DNA from: an uncultured Christensenellaceae bacterium
GTDB taxonomy: Bacteria; Bacillota; Clostridia; Christensenellales; Borkfalkiaceae
Assembly: GCA_910586825.1 (NCBI GenBank)
Contig: CAJUJF010000007.1
Coordinates: forward strand, 1-64,000
Length of the DNA stretch: 64,000 bases
Direction: 5' to 3'
In this document: positions 31,659-40,405 of the stretch, piece by piece
How the letters are laid out: each line of letters starts with the position of its first letter
Position numbering within the stretch: position 1 is the stretch's first letter
The notes under the pieces: model-generated
Database searches by the model: none
Seen by the model: only the letters and a program-made list of their open reading frames with translations
Told to the model about the DNA's origin: nothing
Program-made: the position numbers and the translations under genes

Positions 31659-31664
31659 TATAAT
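31659..31664 (+). promoter_or_regulatory. -10 box upstream of spoIIGA
   Basis: TATAAT lies 20 bases before the spoIIGA ATG, with no good -35 at 17 bases. In Bacillus this promoter is SigA- and Spo0A-dependent with abnormal spacing. A 6-of-7 match to the Spo0A box in reverse, TTCGACG, is at 31620-31626. Confidence 0.5.
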
Positions 31665-31683
31665 TGCCTTTACGGAGCAGGGT

Positions 31684-32511
31684 ATGACGGTATACATCGA
31701 GTACGCTTTTCTGGAAAATTTTCTTCTCGACGGAGTGTTGCTCTATCTTTCCGTGCGGATCGCGCGGGGGAAGCTCGTCGTATGGCGGCTCGTGTGCGCC
31801 GCGGCGATCGGCGGGGTCGAAGCGGTGGTGTTTCCGTTGTTCGCGCTGCCCGTCTGGGCGGCGTATGCGGTGAAAGTTGTCGGCGGCGCGTTGATCGCCG
31901 TCGCGGCGGTGTCCGGAAAGAACGTTAAGACCTATTTCGCTGCGATCGTCGCGTTTTTTCTGTGTACATTCGCTCTGGGCGGACTGCTCACCGCGGCGTA
32001 TTCGTTTTTCGGGGTCGAAACGGAAGATGGAAACGGGTTTCTCGTCGAACGCGCGCCCGTTGCGCTTACGTTTTCGGCGGCGGGCGTTTTCGCGATCGTC
32101 TTGGGGGAATCGGCGCGCAGGCTGTACCGGTTTTCCCGCGTCGTGAAAAGGACGTGCGAATGCACGCTCGAACAGGGTGAAAGGCGGGTGCGGTGGAAAG
32201 GTCTTTCCGACAGCGGAAATTTACTCGAATTCCGCGGTCGCGGCGTCTGCGTCTGTTCCGCCGCGGCGATTTTCGCGCTTTTCGGGCGCAATCCGGTCGA
32301 GGTCGGCAGGATCCGCATCGGCACAGCGAACGGCGGAAGAGAGGCTCCCGTATTCGAATGCGAACGACTGCGGATCGGAAACGGCATGTCGCAACCGGCG
32401 TATCTCACCGTGGGCGAGGTTGCTTCGAAACACTATCAGATAATATTACATACCGACTATCCGGAGGGGAAAAATGAAACTGTTAAATCTGCTCAGAACG
32501 TGGTTGGATAA
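31684..32511 (+). CDS. spoIIGA: Sigma-E processing peptidase SpoIIGA
   Basis: The 275-residue protein has five N-terminal membrane helices (residues about 5-25, 33-52, 56-75, 80-105 and 120-142) and a C-terminal aspartic-protease-like domain. The catalytic Asp is in GLSDSGNLLEF; the usual form is DTGN, so Thr is replaced by Ser, a mild change. It cleaves pro-sigma-E at the septum once signalled by SpoIIR. The ribosome binding site cggagcaggg precedes the ATG. Its end overlaps sigE by 38 bases. Confidence 0.92.
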   Translation: MTVYIEYAFLENFLLDGVLLYLSVRIARGKLVVWRLVCAAAIGGVEAVVFPLFALPVWAAYAVKVVGGALIAVAAVSGKNVKTYFAAIVAFFLCTFALGGLLTAAYSFFGVETEDGNGFLVERAPVALTFSAAGVFAIVLGESARRLYRFSRVVKRTCECTLEQGERRVRWKGLSDSGNLLEFRGRGVCVCSAAAIFALFGRNPVEVGRIRIGTANGGREAPVFECERLRIGNGMSQPAYLTVGEVASKHYQIILHTDYPEGKNETVKSAQNVVG

Positions 32512-33184
32512 ATTCGTCGGCGGGGAGAACGTCGTTCACTATCTGTGCGGCAGCGAAGCGCTTCCGCTTCCGCTTTCTGGCGAAGAAGAGGAGCGGTTGC
32601 TCCAACGGCTGGATGCGGGCGACGATACCGAGGCGGTGAAGGCGAGTCTCATCGAACACAATCTCCGTCTCGTCGTGTACATATCGCGCAAATTCGAAAA
32701 CACGGGCGTGGATGCCGACGATCTGATTTCGATCGGGACGATCGGGTTGATCAAAGCGATCAATTCGTTCCGCACCGACAAGAATATCAAACTTGCGACT
32801 TACGCTTCCCGCTGTATCGAAAACGAGATCCTCATGTACCTGCGCCGCAGCGTAAAGTTGAAGAGCGAGATCTCCTTCGACGAGCCTTTGAACACCGACT
32901 TCGAAGGGAACGAACTTCTTCTTTCCGACGTGCTGGGGCTGGACAGCGAAACGGTGTACGGCGGGGTGGAGAGCAACGTCGAAAAAGAGCTTTTGAAAGA
33001 GGCGTTGCGCAAGCTCCCCGAACGGGAACGCAGGATCATGTACATGCGGTTCGGTCTGGGCGGACGGGAGGAGATGACGCAGAAAGACGTCGCCGACCGC
33101 CTCGGAATTTCGCAGAGCTATATATCCCGCCTCGAAAAGAAAATCATCGAGCGCCTGAAAAAAGAGATTTCGAAGCTCGTTTAA
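32474..33184 (+). CDS. sigE: RNA polymerase sigma-E factor (pro-form)
   Basis: The 236-residue sigma factor starts with a pro-sequence-like N-terminus (MKLLNLLRTWLDKFV...) that SpoIIGA would remove. Region 2 has NLRLVVYISRKFENTGVDAD and IKLATYASRCIENEILMYLR; region 4 has MTQKDVADRLGISQSYISRL. It directs early mother-cell transcription in sporulation. The ribosome binding site ggagggg lies within spoIIGA. sigG follows after 86 bases. Confidence 0.96.
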   Translation: MKLLNLLRTWLDKFVGGENVVHYLCGSEALPLPLSGEEEERLLQRLDAGDDTEAVKASLIEHNLRLVVYISRKFENTGVDADDLISIGTIGLIKAINSFRTDKNIKLATYASRCIENEILMYLRRSVKLKSEISFDEPLNTDFEGNELLLSDVLGLDSETVYGGVESNVEKELLKEALRKLPERERRIMYMRFGLGGREEMTQKDVADRLGISQSYISRLEKKIIERLKKEISKLV

Positions 33185-33198
33185 AAAGAATCCGCCGC

Positions 33199-33228
33199 GC
33201 ATAAAAACCGCAAGGATTGCCAAGACTG
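33199..33228 (+). promoter_or_regulatory. Sigma-F/sigma-G-type promoter of sigG
   Basis: GCATA (33199-33203), 15 bases, then GCCAAGACTG (33219-33228). The known forespore consensus is GYATA-N15/16-GGnnAnAnTR; all fixed positions match except one G. It lies 43 bases before the sigG ATG. Confidence 0.72.
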
Positions 33229-33270
33229 TGTTTCCCGACGCTTACATATTTCGATATGTCGGAGGTGAAT

Positions 33271-34041
33271 ATGTTGCAGAAAGTGGTAATTTGCGGTGTG
33301 GATACCGCGGGGCTTCCCAAGCTCTCGGCAAAGGAGAACGAAGAACTAATGCGCCGTTTAAAGGCGGGCGACGAATGCGCGCGGGATAAGTTCATTGTCG
33401 GGAACATGCGTCTGGTGCTTTCTCTCGTGAAGCGGTTCTGGGCGAAAAACGCCAATGCGGACGACGTGTTTCAGGCGGGGTGCGTGGGGCTGATCAAGGC
33501 GATCGACAATTTCAATCTGGATTTCAACGTAAAGTTTTCCACGTACGCGGTGCCGATGATCCTCGGCGAAATCAAGCGGTATTTGCGCGACGGGAACAGC
33601 TTGCGGGTTTCGCGCTCGATCCGCGATACGGCGTACAAGATCTTGAAAGTGCGCGAGGGGCTGGAAGAGCGCGACGAAGAGGCGACGATCGAGCGGATCG
33701 CCGCCGAAATGCAGGTCGCGGAACGGGAAGTGGTATACGCGCTCGATGCGATTTCCGATCCCGTATCTCTGTACGATCCCGTGTATAACAAGACGGGGGA
33801 CACGCTTACGCTGGTCGATCAGCTCTACGACGAATCGCAGTCGGACGAGATCTGGACGGAGCGGGTTGCGCTGCGCGAAGCGATCAACCGCCTCACCGAG
33901 CGGGAGCGAAGGATCCTGATGCTGCGCTATTACGAGGGTAAGACGCAGACGGAAATTTCGGCGGAAGTCGGGATTTCGCAGGCGCAGGTGTCCCGTCTCG
34001 AAAAAACGGCGCTCAAACAGATCAAAGCGAACATCTCTTAA
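33271..34041 (+). CDS. sigG: RNA polymerase sigma-G factor
   Basis: The 256-residue forespore sigma factor has the sigma-G signature KVVICGVDTAGLPKLS at its N-terminus. Region 2 includes DDVFQAGCVGLIKAIDNF and VKFSTYAVPMILGEIKRYL, nearly the same as sigma-F, and region 4 includes KTQTEISAEVGISQAQVSRL. It directs late forespore genes. The start is the ATG at 33271 after ggaggtg; the open frame from 33217 has no site. A sigma-F-type promoter lies in the gap after sigE, matching the order and control seen in Bacillus subtilis. Confidence 0.96.
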   Translation: MLQKVVICGVDTAGLPKLSAKENEELMRRLKAGDECARDKFIVGNMRLVLSLVKRFWAKNANADDVFQAGCVGLIKAIDNFNLDFNVKFSTYAVPMILGEIKRYLRDGNSLRVSRSIRDTAYKILKVREGLEERDEEATIERIAAEMQVAEREVVYALDAISDPVSLYDPVYNKTGDTLTLVDQLYDESQSDEIWTERVALREAINRLTERERRILMLRYYEGKTQTEISAEVGISQAQVSRLEKTALKQIKANIS

Positions 34042-34091
34042 CGCTTGCCGGAACGGTTTGAAAAAGAGCGGAAAAATATTCGGAAAAACAC

Positions 34092-34171
34092 TTGATTTTT
34101 ACGGAGGGATATGGTAAAATAAAGACACTTAATCACTGAAAAGAGATTGAGAGCGGGTTTCCGCTCTCAAA
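34092..34171 (+). promoter_or_regulatory. Promoter and leader hairpin of the rimP-nusA-infB operon
   Basis: TTGATT (34092-34097), 17-base spacer, TAAAAT (34115-34120). In the leader, ttgagagcgg pairs perfectly with ccgctctcaa around gttt (34148-34171), followed by atttcttt. The hairpin resembles a weak intrinsic terminator and may attenuate the operon. Confidence 0.72.
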
Positions 34172-34204
34172 TTTCTTTATGTGGAGATATTCGGAGGCAA
34201 CGGT

Positions 34205-34687
34205 TTGCATAACGGTTCGCCGCACGGCGGCAGAAAAATAAAACCTCTTGCGGACACAGTGGAATTTCTTCGCCCGATCGCGGAAGAAACGGGCGTGGAG
34301 ATCGTGGACGCGGAATGGAATCAGCGCGAAGGCGCGCTGACGTTTTACATCGATAAAGAGGGCGGCGTCGACCTCGACTGCTGCGAAAGGTTTCACCGTG
34401 CGATCGACGCGCCGCTCGACGAGTTCGACCCCACTTACGGCGAACCCTATACGCTCAACTGTTCGTCGCCCGGACTTGACCGTCCCTTTAAAACGGCGCG
34501 GGATTACGAACGGCATATCGGCGACAAGATCGAAGTGCGGCTGTATGCACCGTTCGAGGGGAAGAAGTGCTACGAGGGCGAACTGCTCTCTTATACCGAC
34601 GGCGTGATCGCGATCCGCACCGAACGCGGGGAAGTCGCGATCCCTCGGGACAAGACGGCGAAAGTATGTCTTTTTATCGACGTTTGA
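34205..34687 (+). CDS. rimP: Ribosome maturation factor RimP
   Basis: The 160-residue protein has the two RimP domains: an N-terminal part with GVEIVDAEWNQREGALTFYI and SSPGLDRPFKTARDYE, then an SH3-like C-terminal part. It assists 30S subunit maturation. The start is TTG at 34205, with ggagg seven bases upstream; the longer open frame from the GTG at 34181 would include that site in the coding sequence. First gene of the operon, directly before nusA, the usual arrangement. Confidence 0.93.
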   Translation: MHNGSPHGGRKIKPLADTVEFLRPIAEETGVEIVDAEWNQREGALTFYIDKEGGVDLDCCERFHRAIDAPLDEFDPTYGEPYTLNCSSPGLDRPFKTARDYERHIGDKIEVRLYAPFEGKKCYEGELLSYTDGVIAIRTERGEVAIPRDKTAKVCLFIDV

Positions 34688-34726
34688 ACAACAAAAGAAT
34701 TTCGTGAAATTTATTAAGGAGTGATT

Positions 34727-35881
34727 ATGGTTAATAAGGATTTCTTTGCGGCGCTTGCCGACTTGGAACGGGAAAAGGGGATCGGTCAGGAAGTGTTTAT
34801 CGAAGCGCTCTCGAACGCGCTCGCTTCCGCCTATAAGAAACAGTTCTTCGGGGATGCGGGCAACGTGGAAGTTCGACTGAATCCCGAAAAGAACACGATC
34901 CGGTTCTTTCTGATTCAGACCGTCGTAGACGGCGACGAACTGAACGACGGCGAGATTTATCTCGAAGACGCGCAGATGAAAAAGAAAAACGCCAAGGTCG
35001 GCGACGTGCTTACCGAAGAATTCGTACCCAAGGATTTTTCGAGAATCGCGGCGCAGACGGCGAAGCAGGTCATTCTGCAAAAGTTACATGAAACCGAGCG
35101 CGACAACACGCTTTCGGAATTCTCCGACAAAGAGGGGGAGATTCTGAGCGGGCTTGTGCGCAAAGTGGACATGAAAAACGTTTATATCGAACTGGGCAAA
35201 GGTCAGATCGAGGGCTTGCTGTTGCCGCAGGATCAGGTTCCCGGAGAGCGCTATAACGCGGGGGACAAGATCAAAGTGTACGTAAAACGCGTGCGTTCCG
35301 GCGGAAGAAACGCGCAGGTCATGGTGTCCCGCGCCGCGCCCGGATTCGTGAAGCGGCTGTTCGAGGAAGAAGTTCCCGAAATCAAGTCGGGTACGGTGAT
35401 CGTGAAGTCGATCGCGCGCGAACCCGGTCACAGGACCAAAATGGCGATCTCGACGGATGATGCGCGCATCGATCCCGTCGGCGCGTGCGTCGGCAACAAG
35501 GGCGCGCGGGTCAACGCGGTCGTCGCGGAACTCGGCGGCGAAAAGATCGACATCATTCTTTGGAGCGAAAATCCGCTCGAATTCATCGCGAAAGCGCTCT
35601 CGCCCGCGACGGTCGTTTCGGTGACGCAGATCGGCGAAAAGTCGGCGGTCGCCGTCGTACCGGACGAAAAGCTTTCGCTTGCCATCGGCAGAGACGGGCA
35701 GAACGCGCGGCTTGCCGCGCGGCTCACGGGTTGGAAAATCGACGTGAAGAGCGAATCGGCGGCGGAGAAAATGAACCTCGAAGGGTATCAGGACGAGTCG
35801 GCGGACGTGGAACCGTCTTTGGCGGAAGCGGAACTTCCCGTTTCCGAAGAGGAGACCCCTGCGGAGATCACGGAGGAGTAA
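34727..35881 (+). CDS. nusA: Transcription termination/antitermination factor NusA
   Basis: The 384-residue protein has the N-terminal RNA polymerase-binding domain (about 1-125), an S1 domain (about 130-200, EGLLLPQDQVPGERY), and two KH domains (about 205-345, with ARIDPVGACVGNKGARVNAV and AIGRDGQNARLAARLTG). It ends with an acidic tail and lacks the extra C-terminal repeats of proteobacterial NusA, as is normal in Bacillota. The ATG at 34727 follows aaggag. rnpM starts at the base after its stop. Confidence 0.97.
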   Translation: MVNKDFFAALADLEREKGIGQEVFIEALSNALASAYKKQFFGDAGNVEVRLNPEKNTIRFFLIQTVVDGDELNDGEIYLEDAQMKKKNAKVGDVLTEEFVPKDFSRIAAQTAKQVILQKLHETERDNTLSEFSDKEGEILSGLVRKVDMKNVYIELGKGQIEGLLLPQDQVPGERYNAGDKIKVYVKRVRSGGRNAQVMVSRAAPGFVKRLFEEEVPEIKSGTVIVKSIAREPGHRTKMAISTDDARIDPVGACVGNKGARVNAVVAELGGEKIDIILWSENPLEFIAKALSPATVVSVTQIGEKSAVAVVPDEKLSLAIGRDGQNARLAARLTGWKIDVKSESAAEKMNLEGYQDESADVEPSLAEAELPVSEEETPAEITEE

Positions 35882-36154
35882 ATGCCCAAACAGAAGAAAA
35901 TTCCCCTTCGTACCTGCGTCGCCTGCCGCGGAGAAAAGCCCAAAAAGGAGATGCTGCGCATCGTGAAGAACGCGGCGGGGGAGATCCGTCTGGATTTTTC
36001 CGGCAAACTCCCGGGGCGCGGCGCTTATATCTGCAACGACGAAGCGTGCGTGAAAAAACTGCGCCGCTATAAGCTTCTGCATAAGACCTTTTCCGCAGAC
36101 GTGAGCGAAGAGATTTACGCGCGGATCGAGGAGGAATTTCTTGGCGGGAAATAA
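35882..36154 (+). CDS. rnpM: RNase P modulator RnpM (YlxR family)
   Basis: The 90-residue protein is the YlxR family: IPLRTCVACRGEKPKKEMLR, then LPGRGAYICNDEACV and KKLRRY. Two Cys pairs are present. In Bacillus subtilis the protein binds the RNase P RNA and lowers its activity. It is immediately after nusA and overlaps the next gene (L7Ae-like) by 14 bases, the standard order. Confidence 0.93.
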   Translation: MPKQKKIPLRTCVACRGEKPKKEMLRIVKNAAGEIRLDFSGKLPGRGAYICNDEACVKKLRRYKLLHKTFSADVSEEIYARIEEEFLGGK

Positions 36155-36434
36155 AATCACGGCATACCTCGGGTTTGCGCGGCGCGCGGGAAAACTCACG
36201 CTCGGCGTGAACGCGGCGTGTTGCGCGCGCGGAGTGCGGTTGCTGGTTGCCGATCTTTCGGCTTCCGAGAATACGAAAAAAGAGATCGAAAAACTCGCGC
36301 GGAAGTTTTCCTGTCCCGTCGTCTGGACGGAGGGGCTGGAAGAACTGACGGGAAAGGCGTCGTGCAAACTTGCGGCGCTGCGGGAAGAACACCTTGCACG
36401 GGCGATTCTCGAATCGTCGGGCAAAGCAGAGTAG
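36141..36434 (+). CDS. ylxQ: L7Ae-family ribosomal protein-like YlxQ
   Basis: The 97-residue protein has the L7Ae/L30e RNA-binding fold, with KITAYLGFARRAGKLTLGVN at the start and LLVADLSASENTKKEIEKLA in the core. Such proteins bind kink-turn RNA. The start is TTG at 36141, backed by ggagg in the right place. It overlaps rnpM and precedes infB by 10 bases. Confidence 0.9.
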   Translation: MAGNKITAYLGFARRAGKLTLGVNAACCARGVRLLVADLSASENTKKEIEKLARKFSCPVVWTEGLEELTGKASCKLAALREEHLARAILESSGKAE

Positions 36435-36444
36435 AGGAGGAGCT

Positions 36445-39081
36445 ATGGCTTACGACAACATCGAAAAATTAGGCGCGCTTTTAACGGACGGCAATACCGC
36501 CGCCCTGCAAAAGTCGATTTCTGCGAACGAAAAACGCCTTTCGGAGCTGATGAAAAAACTCGGGGAGATGGAGACCGCCGCGTCCCTGCGCGCGGAAGAA
36601 GAAGCGCGTAAAGCCGCGGAAGAAGCGATCGCGAAAAGAGAGGCGCAGCGCGCGCAGGAAGAGGCGGAACTTGCCGAACGCCTTGCGCGCGAAAAGGCGG
36701 AGGCGGAAAAACGCGCCGCGGAAGAGGCGAAAAAATCGGCGGAAGCGCCTGCGCCGCAGCCCGTTCCCGCGCCGCCCGCCGCAAGCACCAAGCCCGCGCC
36801 GCGTCCGCCGTATACGGCAAATGCGGGACAGCAGAATGCAAACCGCCCCGCTTCCGGCGCGCCCCAGCGGCAGACTTTCCGTCCCGACAACGGCAGACCC
36901 GCGTACAACGGCAACGGTCAGCGCCCCGCGTATAACGCGAACGGCGCGCGTCCGCCGTTCAATGCGAACCGCCCCGCGTACAACGGGAACGGTCAGCGTC
37001 CTCCTTACAACGGCGCCGCCCGTCCCGGACAGAATCCCCGTCCGCCGTTCGGCGCGCGTCCGCAGGGACAGACGGGGCGTCCGATCGGAAGCAGACCCGC
37101 GGGCATGCCCATGCGTCCCGCGCCTGTTACGCCCGCGCCCGTGCAACGCAGAGAGCCGGCGAAGAAATACGATAAAACTTACGTGGAGCGCCGTCCCGTC
37201 AACAAACGGGCGCTCGTTCGCCAGCAGGGCGCGAGCATCGGTGATTTCGATGAGGAGAAGAGCGGTTACCGCAAGGCGCGTTTCGGGAAGAAGGGCGGCA
37301 GAAAAGAGACGCAGACGATCAAGATCGAACACGCCGTCGTGACTTCGCGCGAAATTCCCATCAAGGTGCTATCGGAAAAGCTCGGGATTTCGGCGGTGGA
37401 AATCACGAAACGCCTTTTCAAAGAAGGCATTATGAAGACGGTGAACGAATCGGTGGATTACGATAACGCGGCCTTTATCGCGCTCGAACTCGGCATCGAT
37501 CTCGAATACAAACCGATCCAGACGGCGGAAGAGGCGCTGTTCGAAGAACACGACGCGGATTCGGACGAATTGCTCGTCACGCGCGCGCCCGTCGTTACGG
37601 TGATGGGTCACGTCGATCACGGTAAGACTTCCCTGCTCGATAAGATCCGTTCTTCCAACGTGACGGAAGGGGAAGCGGGCGGCATCACGCAGAGTATCGG
37701 CGCCTACACCGTCACGCTCGGCGACGGAAAAAACATCACGTTTATCGATACGCCCGGACACGCGGCGTTTACGGCGATGCGCGCGCGCGGCGCGAAAGTG
37801 ACGGATATCGTAGTTCTCGTCGTTGCGGCGGACGACGGCATCATGCCTCAGACGGTGGAAGCGATCGACCATGCCAAGGCGGCGGACGTTCCGATCATCG
37901 TCGCCATGAATAAAATGGATAAACAGCAGGTCAATCCCGACAAGGTCAAGCAAGGGCTTATGAATTACGACCTCGTGCCGGAAGAATGGGGCGGCGACGT
38001 CATCGTCGTGCCCGTTTCCGCAAAGACGGGCGACGGAATCGACGCGCTTTTGGAAAATATCTGGCTGGTTGCGGAGATGCAGGAACTCACCGCGAATCCC
38101 GAACGGAAGGCAAAAGGCGTCGTGATCGAGGCGAAACTCGACAAGGGCAAGGGTCCCGTCGCAAGCGTGCTCGTTCAGAACGGAACGCTGCACACGGGAG
38201 ACTTCCTGATTTCCGGCATGACGACGGGAAAAGTGCGCGCCATGATCGACGACAAGGGCAGAACGGTGAAAGAAGCGGGACCTTCGACCGCCGTTTCCGT
38301 ACTCGGACTCGAAGAGGTGCCGAACGCGGGGGATACCATTTTTGCGGTGGAACAGAGTCTCATGAAAAAGGTACAGGACGAGCGCAAGGTGTTGCAGCGC
38401 GAATCCATGATCAAGGAGACGCAAAAAGTTACGCTCGACGACGTGTTCCGTCAGGTCGCCGAGGGCAACATGAAAGAGTTGAACGTCATCGTCAAAGGCG
38501 ACGTGCAGGGATCGGTGGAAGCGGTCCGCAGTTCTCTCGAAAAGCTTTCCAACGAGGAAGTGCGCGTAAAGGTGATCCATGCGGGCGCGGGCGCGATCAG
38601 CGAGAACGACGTCATGCTCGCAGACTCCGCCAACGCGATCATCGTGGGATTCAACGTCCGTCCGGACAGCAAGGCGAAAACGCTTGCCGAACGCAGTAAG
38701 GTCGACGTGCGTTCCTATCGCATCATCTACGAACTGCTCGACGATATCGAAGCGGCGCTCAAAGGCATGCTTTCGCCCAAATACCGCGAAGTATATATGG
38801 GAAAGGCGGAAGTGCGCCAGACCTTCAACATTACGGGCGTCGGCGTCGTTGCGGGCTGTCTCGTGACGGAAGGCAAGCTCGTGCGCGGCGGGAAGTTGCG
38901 GATTTACCGCGACGACGTGATGATCGTCGAGGGCAACGTAAAACAGTTGAAACATTATAAAGACGAAGCGAAAGAAATCGCGGCGGGACTCGAATGCGGT
39001 TGCGCGATCGAAAACTTCAACGAAATCAAGATCGGCGACTTTATCGAATGTTATCTCATCGAGGAGATCAAACAGGCATGA
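36445..39081 (+). CDS. infB: Translation initiation factor IF-2
   Basis: The 878-residue GTPase brings fMet-tRNA to the 30S subunit. The N-terminal third is low-complexity: an Ala/Glu/Lys coiled coil (about 15-110) and then a Pro/Asn/Gly/Arg-rich region with repeats such as RPAYNGNGQRP and RPPYNGAARP (about 150-230). The IF2N domain follows (about 300-350). The G domain has VMGHVDHGKTSLLD, DTPGHAAF and MNKMD. The C-terminal domains II-IV are complete. The ATG follows gaggaggag; the open frame from 36370 lies inside ylxQ. It overlaps rbfA by four bases. Confidence 0.96.
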   Translation: MAYDNIEKLGALLTDGNTAALQKSISANEKRLSELMKKLGEMETAASLRAEEEARKAAEEAIAKREAQRAQEEAELAERLAREKAEAEKRAAEEAKKSAEAPAPQPVPAPPAASTKPAPRPPYTANAGQQNANRPASGAPQRQTFRPDNGRPAYNGNGQRPAYNANGARPPFNANRPAYNGNGQRPPYNGAARPGQNPRPPFGARPQGQTGRPIGSRPAGMPMRPAPVTPAPVQRREPAKKYDKTYVERRPVNKRALVRQQGASIGDFDEEKSGYRKARFGKKGGRKETQTIKIEHAVVTSREIPIKVLSEKLGISAVEITKRLFKEGIMKTVNESVDYDNAAFIALELGIDLEYKPIQTAEEALFEEHDADSDELLVTRAPVVTVMGHVDHGKTSLLDKIRSSNVTEGEAGGITQSIGAYTVTLGDGKNITFIDTPGHAAFTAMRARGAKVTDIVVLVVAADDGIMPQTVEAIDHAKAADVPIIVAMNKMDKQQVNPDKVKQGLMNYDLVPEEWGGDVIVVPVSAKTGDGIDALLENIWLVAEMQELTANPERKAKGVVIEAKLDKGKGPVASVLVQNGTLHTGDFLISGMTTGKVRAMIDDKGRTVKEAGPSTAVSVLGLEEVPNAGDTIFAVEQSLMKKVQDERKVLQRESMIKETQKVTLDDVFRQVAEGNMKELNVIVKGDVQGSVEAVRSSLEKLSNEEVRVKVIHAGAGAISENDVMLADSANAIIVGFNVRPDSKAKTLAERSKVDVRSYRIIYELLDDIEAALKGMLSPKYREVYMGKAEVRQTFNITGVGVVAGCLVTEGKLVRGGKLRIYRDDVMIVEGNVKQLKHYKDEAKEIAAGLECGCAIENFNEIKIGDFIECYLIEEIKQA

Positions 39082-39440
39082 CGGCGCGTACCGATCGTTT
39101 GGACAGCGAATACAGGAAAGAGATCTCCGCGATTCTGGCGGGCGCGCTCAGGAATAAAGAGCCGTCGATGAAAGGGCTTGTCAGCGTGACGGAAGCGATT
39201 GTCGCGCCCGATCTGAAAACCGCCAAAATCTATGTGAGCGTCTACGCCGTTTCTCCCGCGCAAAAAGCGGAGACGATGCGGGCGATCTGCGAAAACGCGG
39301 GATTTATCCGCAAAGAGCTTTCGAAAGTGATGCGGATGCGGACGGTTCCCGCGCTCACATTTTTGGAAGATAAGAGCATGGAATACGGACAGAAAATGGA
39401 CGATCTCTTTGCCAAGATTCATAAGGACGAAAATCAGTGA
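39078..39440 (+). CDS. rbfA: Ribosome-binding factor RbfA
   Basis: The 120-residue KH-type protein binds the 30S precursor and helps 16S 5' end maturation. It shows the family pattern: RLDSEYRKEISAILAGALR, then VSVTEAIVAPDLKTAKIYVS and a C-terminal VPALTFLEDKSMEYGQKMDD. It starts in the ATGA overlap with infB and ends in a GTGA overlap with nrnA. Confidence 0.94.
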   Translation: MTARTDRLDSEYRKEISAILAGALRNKEPSMKGLVSVTEAIVAPDLKTAKIYVSVYAVSPAQKAETMRAICENAGFIRKELSKVMRMRTVPALTFLEDKSMEYGQKMDDLFAKIHKDENQ

Positions 39441-40405
39441 ATACCATTGCGGAAATTGCCGCCGTCATTCGGAAACTGAAAAGCGCGCTGATCTTTACGC
39501 ACGTGCGGCCGGACGGCGATACCGTCGGCTGCGGGATCGCGCTTTCCCGCGCGCTCGATTTGCTCGGCATCCGAAATCAGCTTCTGAATGAAGGGGAGAT
39601 CCCCGAAAAATTAAGTTTTTTAAAAGGGACGGAGAAGTTTCTCCGTGCGCCCGTTATCGACGCCGAAGGGTACATTTGCGTGGACACGAGCGACGAAGCG
39701 CGGCTCGGAGAACTGCAAAGCGTCTATGCGAACGGCGTGCGGAAGGGAAAAGTGACGGTGAATATCGATCACCACGTCGCCAACACCCGTTTCGCCGCCT
39801 ACAACTTCGTGCGGGACCGCGCGAGCAACTGCGAAAACGTGGCGGAACTCATCCGCGCGCTCGGCGTAAAAGAAGACGGACAGATTTCCCGCGCGCTCAT
39901 GACGGGCATGGTCACCGATTCGGGCGGGTTCTCTCACAGCGACGTGAACGGCGATACCTTCCGCGAAGCGGCGCTCTGCGCGGACGGCGGCGCGGAAGTC
40001 AACGCGATCACGTACGAGGTGTTCAAGCGGCAGACCAAGGCGCGCGCGCAGATGTATGCGGAGACGATTTCTTCCCTGCGTTTTTTCCTCGGCGACGCGC
40101 TTGCGATCGCCCTCGTCACGCAGGAAAAGCTGAACCGATACGGTTTGAAGCAGGACGCGACGGAGGGTATCGTCGACTTCGCGCTTTCGATCGACTCGGT
40201 GGAAGTCAGCGTCTGTCTGATGGAGGCGAAGCGCGGGCAGTATAAGGCGTCTTTCCGCTCCAAGGGAAAAGTAAACGTAAACGAAGTCGCGCGCAAGTTC
40301 GGCGGCGGCGGACATATCCTCGCTTCCGGATGCATGCTGTTCGGGGATATCGAAGAGATCTACGACCGCCTTTCATTCGCGGTGGCGCAAGCCGGTAATT
40401 TATGA
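39437..40405 (+). CDS. nrnA: DHH-family oligoribonuclease / pAp phosphatase NrnA
   Basis: The 322-residue protein has a DHH domain with FTHVRPDGDTVGCGIAL, VDTSDEARLG, NIDHHVANTRF and MVTDSGGF (metal ligands), and a DHHA1 domain ending with the substrate loop KFGGGGHILASGC. NrnA degrades 2-5 nt RNA and dephosphorylates pAp. Its place between rbfA and truB is typical of Bacillota. The start is GTG (39437) overlapping the rbfA stop. Confidence 0.94.
   Translation: MNTIAEIAAVIRKLKSALIFTHVRPDGDTVGCGIALSRALDLLGIRNQLLNEGEIPEKLSFLKGTEKFLRAPVIDAEGYICVDTSDEARLGELQSVYANGVRKGKVTVNIDHHVANTRFAAYNFVRDRASNCENVAELIRALGVKEDGQISRALMTGMVTDSGGFSHSDVNGDTFREAALCADGGAEVNAITYEVFKRQTKARAQMYAETISSLRFFLGDALAIALVTQEKLNRYGLKQDATEGIVDFALSIDSVEVSVCLMEAKRGQYKASFRSKGKVNVNEVARKFGGGGHILASGCMLFGDIEEIYDRLSFAVAQAGNL

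Noticed and set aside
37369..38955. 528-residue open frame on the minus strand inside infB
   Set aside because: It is the antisense shadow of the conserved IF-2 GTPase region and has no supporting start site.
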